A stretch of 64,000 nucleotides of DNA from Cladocopium goreaui (lineage: Eukaryota; Sar; Dinophyceae; Suessiales; Symbiodiniaceae). The stretch's first letter is position 1. Every line of letters begins with the position of its first letter. The notes beneath the pieces were generated by a model that saw nothing but the letters and a program-made list of their open reading frames with translations, made no database searches and had not been told where the DNA came from. The position numbers and the translations under genes were made by a program. Where the stretch lies: NCBI GenBank assembly GCA_947184155.2, contig CAMXCT020000483.1, positions 72,797-136,796 on the forward strand, written 5' to 3'. Shown in pieces: positions 37,501 to 46,791 of the stretch.

Positions 37501-38224
37501 TACCCTTGGAATTGACAGAGTTGATTTTCCAGTGCAAGATTTGGCAGAATTGTTTGTTGAGGCCATGCCCAAAAGAACTGCATACTATGCATTCCTTGAA
37601 GTCTGTTGCGACAAGGATTCAGCTTTGAAAAGGGCATGTTCCACCTCGGGTTTTAGGTATTTGGGAGTGTCATCAAACATGGAGTTGCTTGGGGTTCAAC
37701 GAAGAGTTCGGGATTTTGTAGAACAACAGAAAACAGAAGGTTTGTTGGTTCATGTACATGTTTCCACACCATGTTCAAGTGGGTCCCCTCTTCGGAATTT
37801 CCATGCAGGAGTTGGTGAGACTGAGACATGGAAGATAGTCATGTCGTCCGCTTCGTTTTACCTTAGCCTGGGTGACCAAGCGTCATTCGAACTGCCGAAG
37901 CACAACCAGATTTGGGACCGTGAACTTACTCACAAGACCCTTGAGAGGAGTGGTTTGATTTTCTCAGGAACAGTACGACTGTGCAAAACTGGTTTGATCG
38001 GAAAGAGCTGTCTACCAATTGGCAAGCAGCTACGTTTCGTTTCAACGTCCGGAGCTTTTGTGACGAGCTTAGAAAGGAGATTTGGCCAGTGCGACTGTCC
38101 GGAACATGCAGCGTTGAACGAAGTTCATTTTGGGAAAACAGCTTTATACAGTCCAGTTTTAGCCAGGGGAATTTTGAATGCCATGAAAGAAGGGTTCAAA
38201 GAATCGGGGAAAATCAAACGGTAA
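34565..38224 (+). CDS. D2 integrase C-terminus, RT, RNase H and methyltransferase-like domain
   Basis: 1219 codons, the third segment of the D2 pol; no true start, since it continues the integrase after a frameshift. A linker with the same C-x2-C…H-x4-C cluster as copia-1 (CPACESGMDAPGSRHNAEC) comes first. RT follows with YVDD at about 36470-36481, and RNase H ends VADLFTKCLP. The methyltransferase-like domain (residues about 1005-1219) has Glu1012-x2-Cys1015, Cys1070 in STPCSSGSP, and Glu1109-x-P-x5-W. The motif-I glycines and the SAM-ribose Asp seen in the DIRS-like version are absent (GVSSN instead of GVDHD), so catalysis is doubtful. Confidence 0.88.
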   Translation: MRADLSKCGVDIKFAHEPVQTALTYLSLCHNHFSKTPGTDLSPLENACGRRLSKPTSSLFCTTVMAELPDSVKQRVPNETRLIEAAFLHCGTSHGPVVQGKIRLDGVLTLVRFTARNVRVVEPLKWDLELCSEFLYQTGESPERKRIVAAESGPQDEIKPPEDGDEQVLEREPVESSSRQQVSSGPVGVAPKSSLSGGIGKQDVSPDSQKGQRVSFAESSRVFQKTRRCPACESGMDAPGSRHNAECKRRRKAFEAQNSPESASSPSASTEMHSPSTPEKFVDAPVDGGTPTQGQELDSRVDVDGDTNMPEVELGSPTPVGDMDSSSVGDDRKRTADVDVSDLEKQIREDPMMDSLFVHQEPEWCCSMSCQPLQHLGETDENGFQRITSPELFSNDETVSAIQFRPDARHESVTVRLGGGKVKVWKPDTIIDDQTLESLDTNLGFEGMQEEVNNLDACQTGDLLSEAEAKAVQKVNKSARVIGARWVCAFKSAIRVRCRIVAKDLARGTSARKMGYSSPTPSCESLHLMLILCATLNLFLRSLDISHAFMHSPLEDQIVLLRLPLSVSLCDGSVAFLKLKRALNGLRDASLAWLRLLAGTIQGQGLWSDTLEPCFYQGKVLDSKGNELGIAMLLVYVDDILLATSCERTESVICDAISKVVPTKTTGRILPSHLGGGQLSFIGRTLFRNPEESAIHILVNPSYLDSTFKEFGISKGSDAAPNIAEHLEKTVSDKEAKEPLSTEGYQRFRRAVGKIMWMCQSRHDLKLSMSLLGTQQQSPCQGTEAALRGLLRFLRNDMNVTLRLPSESSDALTAEGYSPSSLTVHSFSDASHGPWRFNSRRGVTGGVVTFQNGVVRTLARQQQSTALSSCESELYALQLVSQESVALSRLIQRVVSGLGWQHEGEIVPIVMESDSSSAIQLVQGIDLPKRSRHIEIRLEWLRDKLKSEEITLIHKQGVENVADLFTKCLPSKDFYRHRSTLGIDRVDFPVQDLAELFVEAMPKRTAYYAFLEVCCDKDSALKRACSTSGFRYLGVSSNMELLGVQRRVRDFVEQQKTEGLLVHVHVSTPCSSGSPLRNFHAGVGETETWKIVMSSASFYLSLGDQASFELPKHNQIWDRELTHKTLERSGLIFSGTVRLCKTGLIGKSCLPIGKQLRFVSTSGAFVTSLERRFGQCDCPEHAALNEVHFGKTALYSPVLARGILNAMKEGFKESGKIKR

Positions 38225-38554
38225 ACGTTTTTTTGACATGTCAGTTTGTGGATGTTTGCAGATGTTTTCGGAGTGGAAAAGAACCAAGAGTTTCACAGTT
38301 TTGTCATGACCTTAGTGTATGGCCGCGACCTTATATAGAGCTCTAGCAAAGCACAGAGCACAGCCAAACAAAAGACAGTTTCACAGTTGCAGTCATGTCC
38401 ACTCTCATGCGAAGCATTTGACATGTGGCGGATTGTTTTTTTTGCCGGAAACTTGGACGCTGAAGTCTGTCACTTAGGGTCTGACTTGCGCTCCTAGCAA
38501 CAAACAGCACAGACTTTTTACCCTCGTCTTAGTTGCTGAAGCCATGGCCGAGTC
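38225..38554. other. D2 pol to accessory-ORF spacer
   Basis: Nearly identical to 26647-26965, including the TATA-like ttatataga at about 38331. The original accessory start at 38543 is now out of frame because of the downstream deletion. Confidence 0.45.
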
Positions 38555-38986
38555 ATGGAGGTGGTTGCTGCGAATGAGAGCCGTGGAGCCGCTATGAGCG
38601 ATGGCTCAAAGCGCCGCTATGTGGATGAGGAGTCTGTGGGTTCCATGGATAACCCATGGATCGAAGTTGCAGAGAAAGGCCACCTCAAGGTGGATTACAC
38701 CAGTGTGGAGCTGGATTTGCCAACGGGCATTACCAGCTTGGAGCAATGGGGCCGCACGGTCATCTCCTTCGGCAAGTATGCCGAAGCAAATGTGACCTAC
38801 CATGAGATGCTGACAGCCCCGGAGTATGCAGGGTATCGCAAGTGGTGCAAGAGCCACCTTACAACCCATACTGCTGGCAAGGTCGCCATGGACTTTGTCA
38901 AGTATCGGGATGCCTATGAAAAGAAGTCCAACAAGGACTCTGGACTTCTGTTCCCAGGAACTGAGGTGGAGCGCCGCTTCAAGTAA
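38555..38986 (+). CDS. Accessory ORF of D2 (N-terminally altered)
   Basis: 143 residues from ATG 38555. Relative to D1, 43 nt are deleted just after the original start, but an internal ATG spanning the deletion junction (atggaggtggttg) restores the original frame. The product lacks about 18 residues and keeps the whole core. Retention of a usable frame may be chance or may reflect use of the core. Confidence 0.6.
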   Translation: MEVVAANESRGAAMSDGSKRRYVDEESVGSMDNPWIEVAEKGHLKVDYTSVELDLPTGITSLEQWGRTVISFGKYAEANVTYHEMLTAPEYAGYRKWCKSHLTTHTAGKVAMDFVKYRDAYEKKSNKDSGLLFPGTEVERRFK

Positions 38987-39293
38987 GCGATCTATGTGGG
39001 GTCTATGCATTATGAGCTCTGAATTAGCTTTCAATGGAATGACAGCTGGTTGGGAGCAAGTACAATAGCCTTACAATAAGGCGGGAACAATTGCATGGAA
39101 GCTTTGGACAAGAACGAAAAGAAGAATTTGTTTGAAACTGCAAATGAAAGATCCGTTGGATCTTTGGCCTTCACAAGATCGATATGATCTACAGTTTCTG
39201 GAATTCAGATGAATTTGTTTGAGACTGGAATGGAGAATCACCTCGATGACGCTGATTTTCTTCAACTGGTTTCGAACTCACGGCAAGTGGGGG

Positions 39294-40184
39294 TGTGGAA
39301 AGATGACATCACCGGGTGCCGCTGAGTTCTATTTGGTTTATGGTGAATTTCACCACCATACGTGGTCATGGTGAGAATTTACAAGGTTTTGGCCTTTTAC
39401 AGGCTATTTTGGACTTCAACAAGATGGTTGGGAAATTTTGCTGAGATTTGCTCATCACGGATGAGCAAACAAGAGAACGTCATCACCATTGATTTGGTGA
39501 CATCGATGTTTTGTCACGTTTTCATGGAGATTCAAGCTGGAAGAAGATTGGTAAAGGAGTTTGGACTCCATGGTTTGGCTGGAAAGAAGTTTCAATGACT
39601 TTCGTCATTGCCCTTTTTGTTTCAAGAACTTTGCGATGCAGATTGTGGAGTTATTTGAGTTTTGGGTGATGCTTTATCACCTTTGGTGATGCTGGAAGAA
39701 CGGATGAGATGCCTCTGGAAGTTTCAGCAATGCCAGGAGAAATTTCGTTTGTTTTGCACGGAAGTTTATTTGAGCATGAGTTTTATTTTGTGCTTGGAAC
39801 AAATCGAAAACAAACAACCTGTACAAACAAGTTTTCGATGTTTTGTGGAGACAACAGTTTGATTTAGCAGAAGCTGTTGTGACGTTTTTTTTTGGTGTCA
39901 AAAGACACGCAACACGAGATGCATGCGCTGTCGCGCATTTTTCATCTCAAGGCTCAAAACGAGCCAAGCTTGGTTCAAACAAGAGTCAAAGCAAAGGACA
40001 GGAAACAAGCTCAGACTTTGTTGTTTCCTTCGGTTCGCTGGAGCAAAAGTTGGAACTTGAGAGACGGACTGTGTGTTTGAGTGGAAGGTTTTTTAGTTGT
40101 GTTGTTGGGTTTTTCGCCCTTGCTGCCGACCCCAGGGTTTTCGCGTTGCGTCGCGTAGGTAACTTGGGTCTCTGGATTTTCACA
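39294..40184 (+). repeat. D2 3' LTR
   Basis: Starts tgtggaaagatgacatc and ends ttttcaca; about 98-99% identical to the 5' LTR. It is followed by target duplication caaaa. Confidence 0.9.
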
Positions 40185-40189
40185 CAAAA

Positions 40190-40851
40190 CCCCAAAAGCA
40201 AACGTCAGGTGCTAATCTGCTGATTGTGATACTCAGTTCTGTTCAATTCTGAACATGTTGACACAACTCTGTCGTGCCAATGTTTCATTTTCCTCTGGTT
40301 TGGCCGATGTCGCTCTGAGGCTTGGTTCTGAAAAATTGGTGTAAACAGGTCGAACTAATTAAGGACTCAGCAAGAAACGCAGTGGTTCCAGCTTTGATAC
40401 ATTGGCAAATCAATACATCGACAGAACAATAAAAAGCGGCAGACGACCCGCAAATCCCCCAGCCAGATTGTTCGCCAAGGGAAGCAACAGCGAAGCAACA
40501 AAAGAAAGGGGCAGGGCCCAACACAAACCAAAAAACATTTATGATTTGCCAAACGACAGAGGGAGTTTCCCGCTCACTGGCAAATGTCTTTCTGCACAGG
40601 TCCGCGCCGCTGCCCGAGAGCATTTCTTTCCAGCCCAAGTCGGAGTCGCTGTTGCCGCCGGCGCTGAAGCTGCTGTCCACACAGCTCGGGCATGGTCTGA
40701 GCGCTGCTCGGGCAGCAGCGCCCAACGAGCCTTGACTAAAGGTGAAATGTACCTGAACACCGACTCGTCCAATCAGAGGCCTAAAGGTACAACGAACTCG
40801 TCCAATCCAGAAACGTGAAGGTGCACGCTTGCATCAGTTACTGAGGTCCGT
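40190..40851. other. Spacer with family-A retroposon remnant
   Basis: Antisense family-A sequence lies at about 40285-40560: the tail ctctggtttggccgatgtcg at its left end, then gacccgcaaatcccccagcc and ggggcagggccca. No clear target duplication was found. An Ala/Ser-rich open stretch at 40560-40740 has no recognised product. Confidence 0.5.
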
Positions 40852-40868
40852 ACCAAGAGTGTTTACGC

Positions 40869-41051
40869 TTTTTTTCCGTCCAACGCCTCATAGCTTTCGC
40901 CAGGTCGTTCATGCCTGTAAGCCAGTTGCATATTTGACAAATTCGATTAATTAATGAAAAGACGTCATCAGCTTCACAAATGTGGCTTCAAAAGCTGAAC
41001 TGAGGGCAGGACCAGTGCAAAGTCCTCTTGGCTGTCACGATGCCAAAAGAA
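40869..41051 (-). mobile_element. Family-B retroposon, 183 bp
   Basis: Flanked by a 17-bp exact duplication (accaagagtgtttacgc at 40852-40868 and 41052-41068). On its strand it ends GACCTGGCGAAAGCTATG… GGCGTTGGACGG plus A7. The shortest family-B copy. Confidence 0.88.
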
Positions 41052-41202
41052 ACCAAGAGTGTTTACGCGTACTCAAGTAATAATCAAACAAGGACTCAAC
41101 ATGAGCACCGACAAAAAAGCGCCCACCAAGAGACAGAACCAACAGCAGACAGGTGATATTGACGAAGAATTTTGAGCCTCTAACAGCCACGCTATTCTGG
41201 CT

Positions 41203-41301
41203 TGTTTGTATTTTGTTTTTATGAAGTTTTCTTGATAACAGCTTCTTCTCATGTAAGGACGGAGCCTTAGAGCGTGATTGGCCGTACTAGAAGGAAAAAA
41301 A
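41203..41301 (+). mobile_element. Family-A retroposon, 99 bp
   Basis: Flanked by a 12-bp duplication (gctattctggct at 41191-41202 and 41302-41313). The tail gtaaggacggagccttagag… ggccgtactagaagg plus A7 is a diverged version of the family-A tail, so only the 3' end was inserted. Confidence 0.8.
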
Positions 41302-41563
41302 GCTATTCTGGCTCAAGGATATAACCTGGGCTAAGTGGGACCACCATGATGTTAGGGCCAACGGGACCCGTAAGGGCTAGAAGCACCTAGAGGAATTGCT
41401 CCAGAGCAGTGAAGACAAACCGCAACAGTGTGGTACATATGTAAATTTGGCACCCTGTGGGAGCACCCTTTGGATGAAGCGACATGTCATTCTCCATCAT
41501 TGTACAGTTTTATGCACGGAAGATTGGTAGACAACAATCAGCTTGTTGTTGTCGAAGAGATCT

Positions 41564-41856
41564 TCTGCTTGTGTGGGTTGCTTTTTGGTTTGGTTGGTTT
41601 TGTGTTTTTGTGTTTTTGTGTTTGGTGTTTTGGTTGCTTTTGTTGTTTTGCTTCTGTTTGGTTTTGTGTTTCGGTGATGACATTGTGACAGTACACAGGA
41701 CTACGTACCGGTCCTTCGTCAGTTCACTTTTGAGGCCACTCAACCGCAGACGGCCTATGTATGCCATAATTAATCAATTAATCTCATTTTGCAACATGCA
41801 ATAAAACATGTTGAACGACCTGGCGGAAGCCATGAAGGCGTTGGACGGAAAAAAAA
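41564..41856 (+). mobile_element. Family-B retroposon, 293 bp
   Basis: Flanked by a 14-bp duplication (tgtcgaagagatct at 41550-41563 and 41857-41870). A GT-rich core is followed by the family tail AACGACCTGGCGGAAGCC… GGCGTTGGACGG plus A8. Confidence 0.88.
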
Positions 41857-41961
41857 TGTCGAAGAGATCTGTGCAGTTGGCCTGCAGTTTGGTCACAATA
41901 TTCTATTGCTCTTGGACCTACAAGCTTTTGTGACATTCTAAGAATGTCATGTTGACCTGGA

Positions 41962-43277
41962 TGTGGTGTATTGATCAGTTCTACATCTTACTCTGGATTC
42001 TACTTGAGTCTGGTACAGCTTATTGCTTGAGCTGAAGATACCTACATTGGCTCGACATTGAGATTTCCTATTGTGTCTTCGACACTGAGAAGTTTATTCT
42101 CTCCAAGTGATGAGAACATACAGCTGGAAACTCTTGGAGAAGAGTTTGACTTAGCTGGAATGTCTGATGGAGAGGATACACCTTACTTTGAATTTTGGAC
42201 ATTGAGATGCATTGGCATTGTGAGGACAATGACCAGATTTGCTCGTCTTATTTGTCTGAGAGTTTGTGTGATGAGATGTTTCGGTCTTGTGAGGACAATA
42301 CCTACATCATCGTCATCGTGATCTACAGATCATACCTTTGATCTTGGACTATGCCTTTTATTGCTTCAAAGAATGTCGTTATCCTCTGACGACTTTGATC
42401 ATCGCTTACAAGGACAACATTGTCCTTAAGCGATTTTGCCTTACATTGTGGATTAGCTATTACAGTGGTCGAAAGACTACAGCGATACAACTGTATTTGG
42501 CTGACCTACATTGACAATGTTGAACAGAACATTCTATTCTACATTGAGAGGCTGTGAGATACTATCTCTATGTGGAAAGCTGATTTGGAGATGGAACGCT
42601 GTGTTCTGACTATGTTTTGTATTCAGAAGAAGGTTGTACAGATACCTTGTGTGAATCACTTCGTTCTTGAGAAGCTAACGGTCAACGTTAGTTAGCTGGT
42701 TATTCACGTTTGGATGAGAACCAGTTTGCTTTGAGAACTTTTGGAAGTGTTTCGATCTTTTTGAATTCAACTAGTGAAAAGTGAATGTGTAGATTTTGTA
42801 GCAGCTGGAATTGTTTCAACAAACCTTTATTTGAAGAACTTGAGGTTTGTTAACTGGAAACCTAGAATCGAGTTTACCAGTTGAGACATCGGCTCAAGGG
42901 AGTGGTGTTAGAAGTTCATTTAATGAACAAGAGCTGCTGTGTCACTTAACTTGACATAAGACAGACCGACAGAGGGAACACTTTATCTTTGCTCGTTTTG
43001 TTTTGTTTTGGTTTTGTTTGTTGTGTTTGTGTTTCCCTGTGACTGATCGTGTTGCGTCTGGAGCGAAAAGAAGGAGTCCGACGTCAGCATGTGGGAGTCG
43101 AGGGTGAAACAGTTTTCTTGACACGACAGTGCTTTAGTTTAATTAGGTTTGCGACTACACGCGCTGCGCTTGTGTCTGGTGTGCGTGGTTGACGTACGCG
43201 TCTGCCTGCGTAGTTCTGTAGGAATTTTGATGAAGCGTTGGATCTGATCGCAGATCTGTGCACGGCGCTTTTTCACA
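41962..43277 (+). repeat. E 5' LTR
   Basis: From tgtggtgtattg to ctttttcaca, 1316 bp. It contains a long stem (42401-42434) in which ATCGCTT and AAGGACAA pair with TTGTCCTT and AAGCGAT, and a ctaacg/cgttag hairpin near 42669-42686. Confidence 0.85.
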
Positions 43278-43290
43278 TGGTAGCGGAGCT
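43278..43290 (+). promoter_or_regulatory. Primer-binding site of E
   Basis: TGGTAGCGGAGCT follows the LTR directly, as in copia-1 and D2. Confidence 0.8.
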
Positions 43291-43622
43291 CTATGGAGCT
43301 ACCCATACCATTCTCCGCTGACCCTTGTTGCAGTGTGCTAAGGACACCATCTAAGGTGAAGCTGGAATCGTTTGTATTGAGCTTCCAGATCTTCTGCAGG
43401 GATATGTGTTGAGCTTGTACTAAGGATTTGCAGTCGACACTAGGTTAGTACATTGCTGTTGTAAAGTCAGGGACATCGAAGAGCTTGAGTATTCTTGATT
43501 CAGGTGACGTGTTTTTGTTTCACTTTTTTTTGGCATGTTGGCTGTAAGGTCATTTGATGAAGGTGACTTGTCAATTGATTGCCTGAAACGACATGTTTTT
43601 GAAATGCTTGAGAATATCTCGA

Positions 43623-43815
43623 CAGGCTGAGGTTGGGAGTGGGTCCTGGAGACACAAGTGAGGTGTTTGGACAATGAGAACTCCGACAACTTGTCTGGAG
43701 ATAAGCAAAGAGAAGTAGGTAAGTGACTTGATTAACAGGCTGAGGTTGGGAGTAGGTCCTGGAGACACAAGCGAGGTGTTTGGACAATGAGGACTCCGAC
43801 AACTTGCCTGGAGAT
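43623..43815 (+). repeat. 80-bp direct repeat pair in E
   Basis: 43623-43702 and 43736-43815 are about 95% identical (caggctgaggttgggagt…). Other short internal duplications are at 44411-44502 (about 45 bp, twice) and 45977-46201 (gctggatggcagaggcgctg, four diverged copies). Such repeats fill much of the non-coding interior. Confidence 0.75.
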
Positions 43816-43933
43816 GCTTGAGTGTGTAGAATTCTTGTTGAAATTGACTTGTTTGGAAAATTTGAAACCACTGTACCCTGTTTGGAACCGAGAAGTTTGG
43901 GTATCAAGGAATTTCGCAATCGTTTTGCCTGAG

Positions 43934-44245
43934 ATGGATGCCAGAGATAGATCCAGAGATCGGAGAAGAGATAATGCCGTGTACGAGGCAGAGAATGAAC
44001 AACTCATTGGCCGACTTATCGAGGTAGAGAAGTTGCAAGGTGTCATAAGGTTGCTACAGACGCAGATCGTACTCCTGGAATGGCTGGTACCGCTATTGGA
44101 AGATGTGCGAATTAGCCGAAGCAACTTGGATATCATCATGATGTTGAAGGACAATCTCCTGGGTTTGGAAATGGAGTTGCAGCATCGATCCTGTGAATTG
44201 CGAGGACAAATACTTGCAAGGTACCACAGAGCATTGGATGGATGA
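43934..44245 (+). CDS. Coiled-coil-like ORF in element E
   Basis: 103 residues from ATG 43934 (MDARDRSRDRRRDNAVYEAE). An Arg/Asp-rich start is followed by leucine-rich helical sequence with heptad-like spacing (LIGRLIEVEKLQGVIRLLQT). It is the only ATG-initiated ORF of note near the 5' side of E and may be a Gag-like remnant or an independent small protein. No family recognised. Confidence 0.45.
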   Translation: MDARDRSRDRRRDNAVYEAENEQLIGRLIEVEKLQGVIRLLQTQIVLLEWLVPLLEDVRISRSNLDIIMMLKDNLLGLEMELQHRSCELRGQILARYHRALDG

Positions 44246-46458
44246 AATATCTCTGTACTCAACATTGTATGAGGCATCTTTGGCAGTCATGGGCATAGGC
44301 GATGGAGTTCCTGACAAGAGTGGTGAGCGTGAGTAAAATAAGTGTCAACGGCTGAGCTGCATGTGATATTGTGTTGCGGTTGCGTTGCACGTGAGATTTG
44401 TTTTTTGTGAAAAGTTTGGTGGCTTTGGCAAAGAGAGCCTGGAGAGTCACTAGAAAAGCTTGGTGATTTTGGCAAAGAGAGCCTGGAGAATCACTAGAAA
44501 GCATTGAAAGGAAAACAGAAAAGTACCATAAGAAATGGTCCACATCTCGACAGGTTGGTCAGGTTGTAGTTGATCCTGGACGCACGGAGTGCACAGTGCG
44601 TGGTGCTACTGAGCCTGGCGTCATGCCTGGAGGTGGTAGTAAGAAAGAGAAACTGTGGCATGGGAACCTGGAGGGTCAGATTTTTGCTTTGTCAATGACC
44701 TTGGTTCATGAGAGAATTGGATTGCCGCATGTGTGAGATAAGAAATTTGTGTAGGTCTGGAGATAAGACGTGAGTAGTTGAACACCTGAGGTTCGGTAGT
44801 GTGCAGGAACAGTGGGGCTTGACGGACTTTTGCACTGGTGACCTTGAAACTGAAGCCTGAAGCAGTTTGGTGTTTGCCTGGCAGTTAGGCACTGGAGTGC
44901 TGAGAGAGAGAGAGAAGAAAGTAGGAACCGTCATGGCACTGAAGGCGCGATGGAACTTGGTGTTGAGATTGTTGGTTGACAACGGGCTGAGAAGTGACAG
45001 GTAGACACCTCCTGTTTGGGAATGTTGGTTTTGATTTCTCAGATGCATCAGGTAACATTCGTGGTTTTGAGTTGCAGTTGTGGATGCGTTTGAATGGAGC
45101 ATGTATTGAGTTATGGGAGACGGCCTGAACTGTGTAGGAAGTGGAAACTGTTTTATGAGACTTGAAACGAAACAGGAAACTTTTATTGTGAGTCTGTTTT
45201 CATGTTTTCTTTTGGCTGGAGCTTGCACAGTTGTTTAGGGTCGCAGGCAGGTCATGTATGACTTTCGTTGCTTGGATTGTTGCAGTTTGTTTTTTTTGTG
45301 AGACCTGGAACGGATGTAGTCGTGAAGACTGGGACAGATGCAGAGAAGGTACATTGAACCCTGAGACAGGTAGGTACTCTGAAGTTGTTGTCATACTGAC
45401 TGAACTTTGTGTGAAGATAACTTGGATGCAAGTATTCCCCTTTTGGCTTAGAGCAACCATACCGTACTGTATCTCTCGAGATGGATGGCTGAGTATGGAG
45501 ACATCTGAAAGCCAATCTTGACTGTGAAATGGGCTCTATGGTCTTTGGAGTGATGATTGCCAGTGAGATTGTGCCTACATTTCTGGAGGGGCATTTTCTT
45601 TGGTAGAGATGAATTTTGCGAACAAGATGGATTTGGTGTTGTTGACCCTGGAGGGTTTCCTTTGCGAACCTTGGGCCATGTTGGTTGGACATCTTGTACT
45701 ACCAGAAGGCTGGTATGGAGTTCGACAAGATTTGCAGCATTGGAAATTTGCAGAATATCCTGAGAGATGGGTAGAGCGGTAGTGTAGTTTGTGCGTTGGC
45801 GTGTGGCTCAGAGTGAAAAGCAAAAGAGGGAATTTGGGACTTGAGATTTGCAATTTGAGTTGAATGTTTTGGATTTGAGCATGGCGGACGAAGTCATTGA
45901 GAAGAGTTTGACGATTCGTGCCATGAAAAGAAATTGAATTGAGATAGTTTTGACTTACAACGAAAGAAAGAAATGGGCTGGATGGCAAAGGCGTTGCATA
46001 GGTCCATAGGGAGCTGGATGGCAGAGGCGCTGCATAGGTTCCAAAACGAAAAGAAAGGTTGTATGAAGTCAAAACGTGGACCAGATTGCAAGAGTTGCAA
46101 GGTTCACACATGAGCTGGGTTGCAGACGTGCATAGGCTCAGGTAACAGATTAAGTGAGATTGAATGAAATGGGGCTGGATGGCAGAGGCGCTGCATAGGT
46201 TCCAAAAACGTGAGACTGACTGGAAATAATGTGAATGTGATGTCAGTTCGTTGCTCGACATACTGTCTAAGTGAGAGACGAAGTATGGAGCTGTGTGTTT
46301 TTTGTTGAACTTGACTTGACGACGTGTTTGGACTTCTCATATTTTTGTACATATTTCATTCCATTTTTCTGCATTCTTTATGAGACAACTCTTGGCTCAG
46401 TGTTTTGGATACCAAATTGCCCTGAAGATCGCTTCAAGATCCTGTGACATCAACGGCA
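44246..46458. other. Interior of element E
   Basis: No protein could be recognised on either strand; antisense open stretches coincide with the short direct repeats and lack domain character. The sequence is purine-rich on the plus strand. Confidence 0.5.
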
Positions 46459-46791
46459 ATGGAGTCTATTCGTCTTTGGTTGGCCTTGACCCCTAAGCAA
46501 TTCGAGGACTTGAACAATGGCAAGGAAATCCAGCCAGACGAATATTCCAAACGTTTTGGGCTACGAAAAGACCCGATTGCTGCCGTTGAACGTGCACAGT
46601 ACTTCAATGATTGGACGCCAGAAGGTCCTAAAGGTGAGTTCTGTGCCAAGGACTATGTACTGGTTGAGGTTGAGCTGACTGCCATCGGCTATCTCCAGAA
46701 GGCCGAGGCAGGCATCCTTCTATGTGGTGTATTGATCAGTTCTACATCTTACTCTGGATTCTACTTGAGTCTGGTACAGCTTATTGCTTGA
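46459..46791 (+). CDS. Accessory ORF at the 3' end of E, running into the LTR
   Basis: 110 residues from ATG 46459 (MESIRLWLALTPKQFEDLNN). It is well-composed and soluble (EIQPDEYSKRFGLRKDPIAA) up to the LTR boundary at 46723; the last about 23 residues are LTR-encoded. The position matches the accessory ORFs of copia-1 and D. No family recognised, but the coding-like composition in an otherwise non-coding element is notable. Confidence 0.55.
   Translation: MESIRLWLALTPKQFEDLNNGKEIQPDEYSKRFGLRKDPIAAVERAQYFNDWTPEGPKGEFCAKDYVLVEVELTAIGYLQKAEAGILLCGVLISSTSYSGFYLSLVQLIA

Larger units (their letters stand above)
29995..40184 (+). mobile_element. Full-length copia element D2
   Basis: 10,190 bp with 892/891-bp LTRs, a primer-binding site and a ggggg tract before the 3' LTR. 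The 5-bp target duplication is caaaa (29990-29994 and 40185-40189). Gag, protease, integrase, RT, RNase H, methyltransferase-like domain and accessory ORF are all present. However, pol is frameshifted twice and the accessory ORF has a 43-nt deletion, so this copy is probably not autonomous. Confidence 0.92.

Noticed and set aside
41101-41175. 24-codon ORF (MSTDKKAPTKRQ…)
   Set aside because: Too short and without context; it lies in leftover sequence between retroposons.
42058-42321. 87-codon ORF repeated at 46819-47082
   Set aside because: It lies inside the E LTRs, so duplication is expected. It begins at a non-ATG codon and has no recognisable composition.
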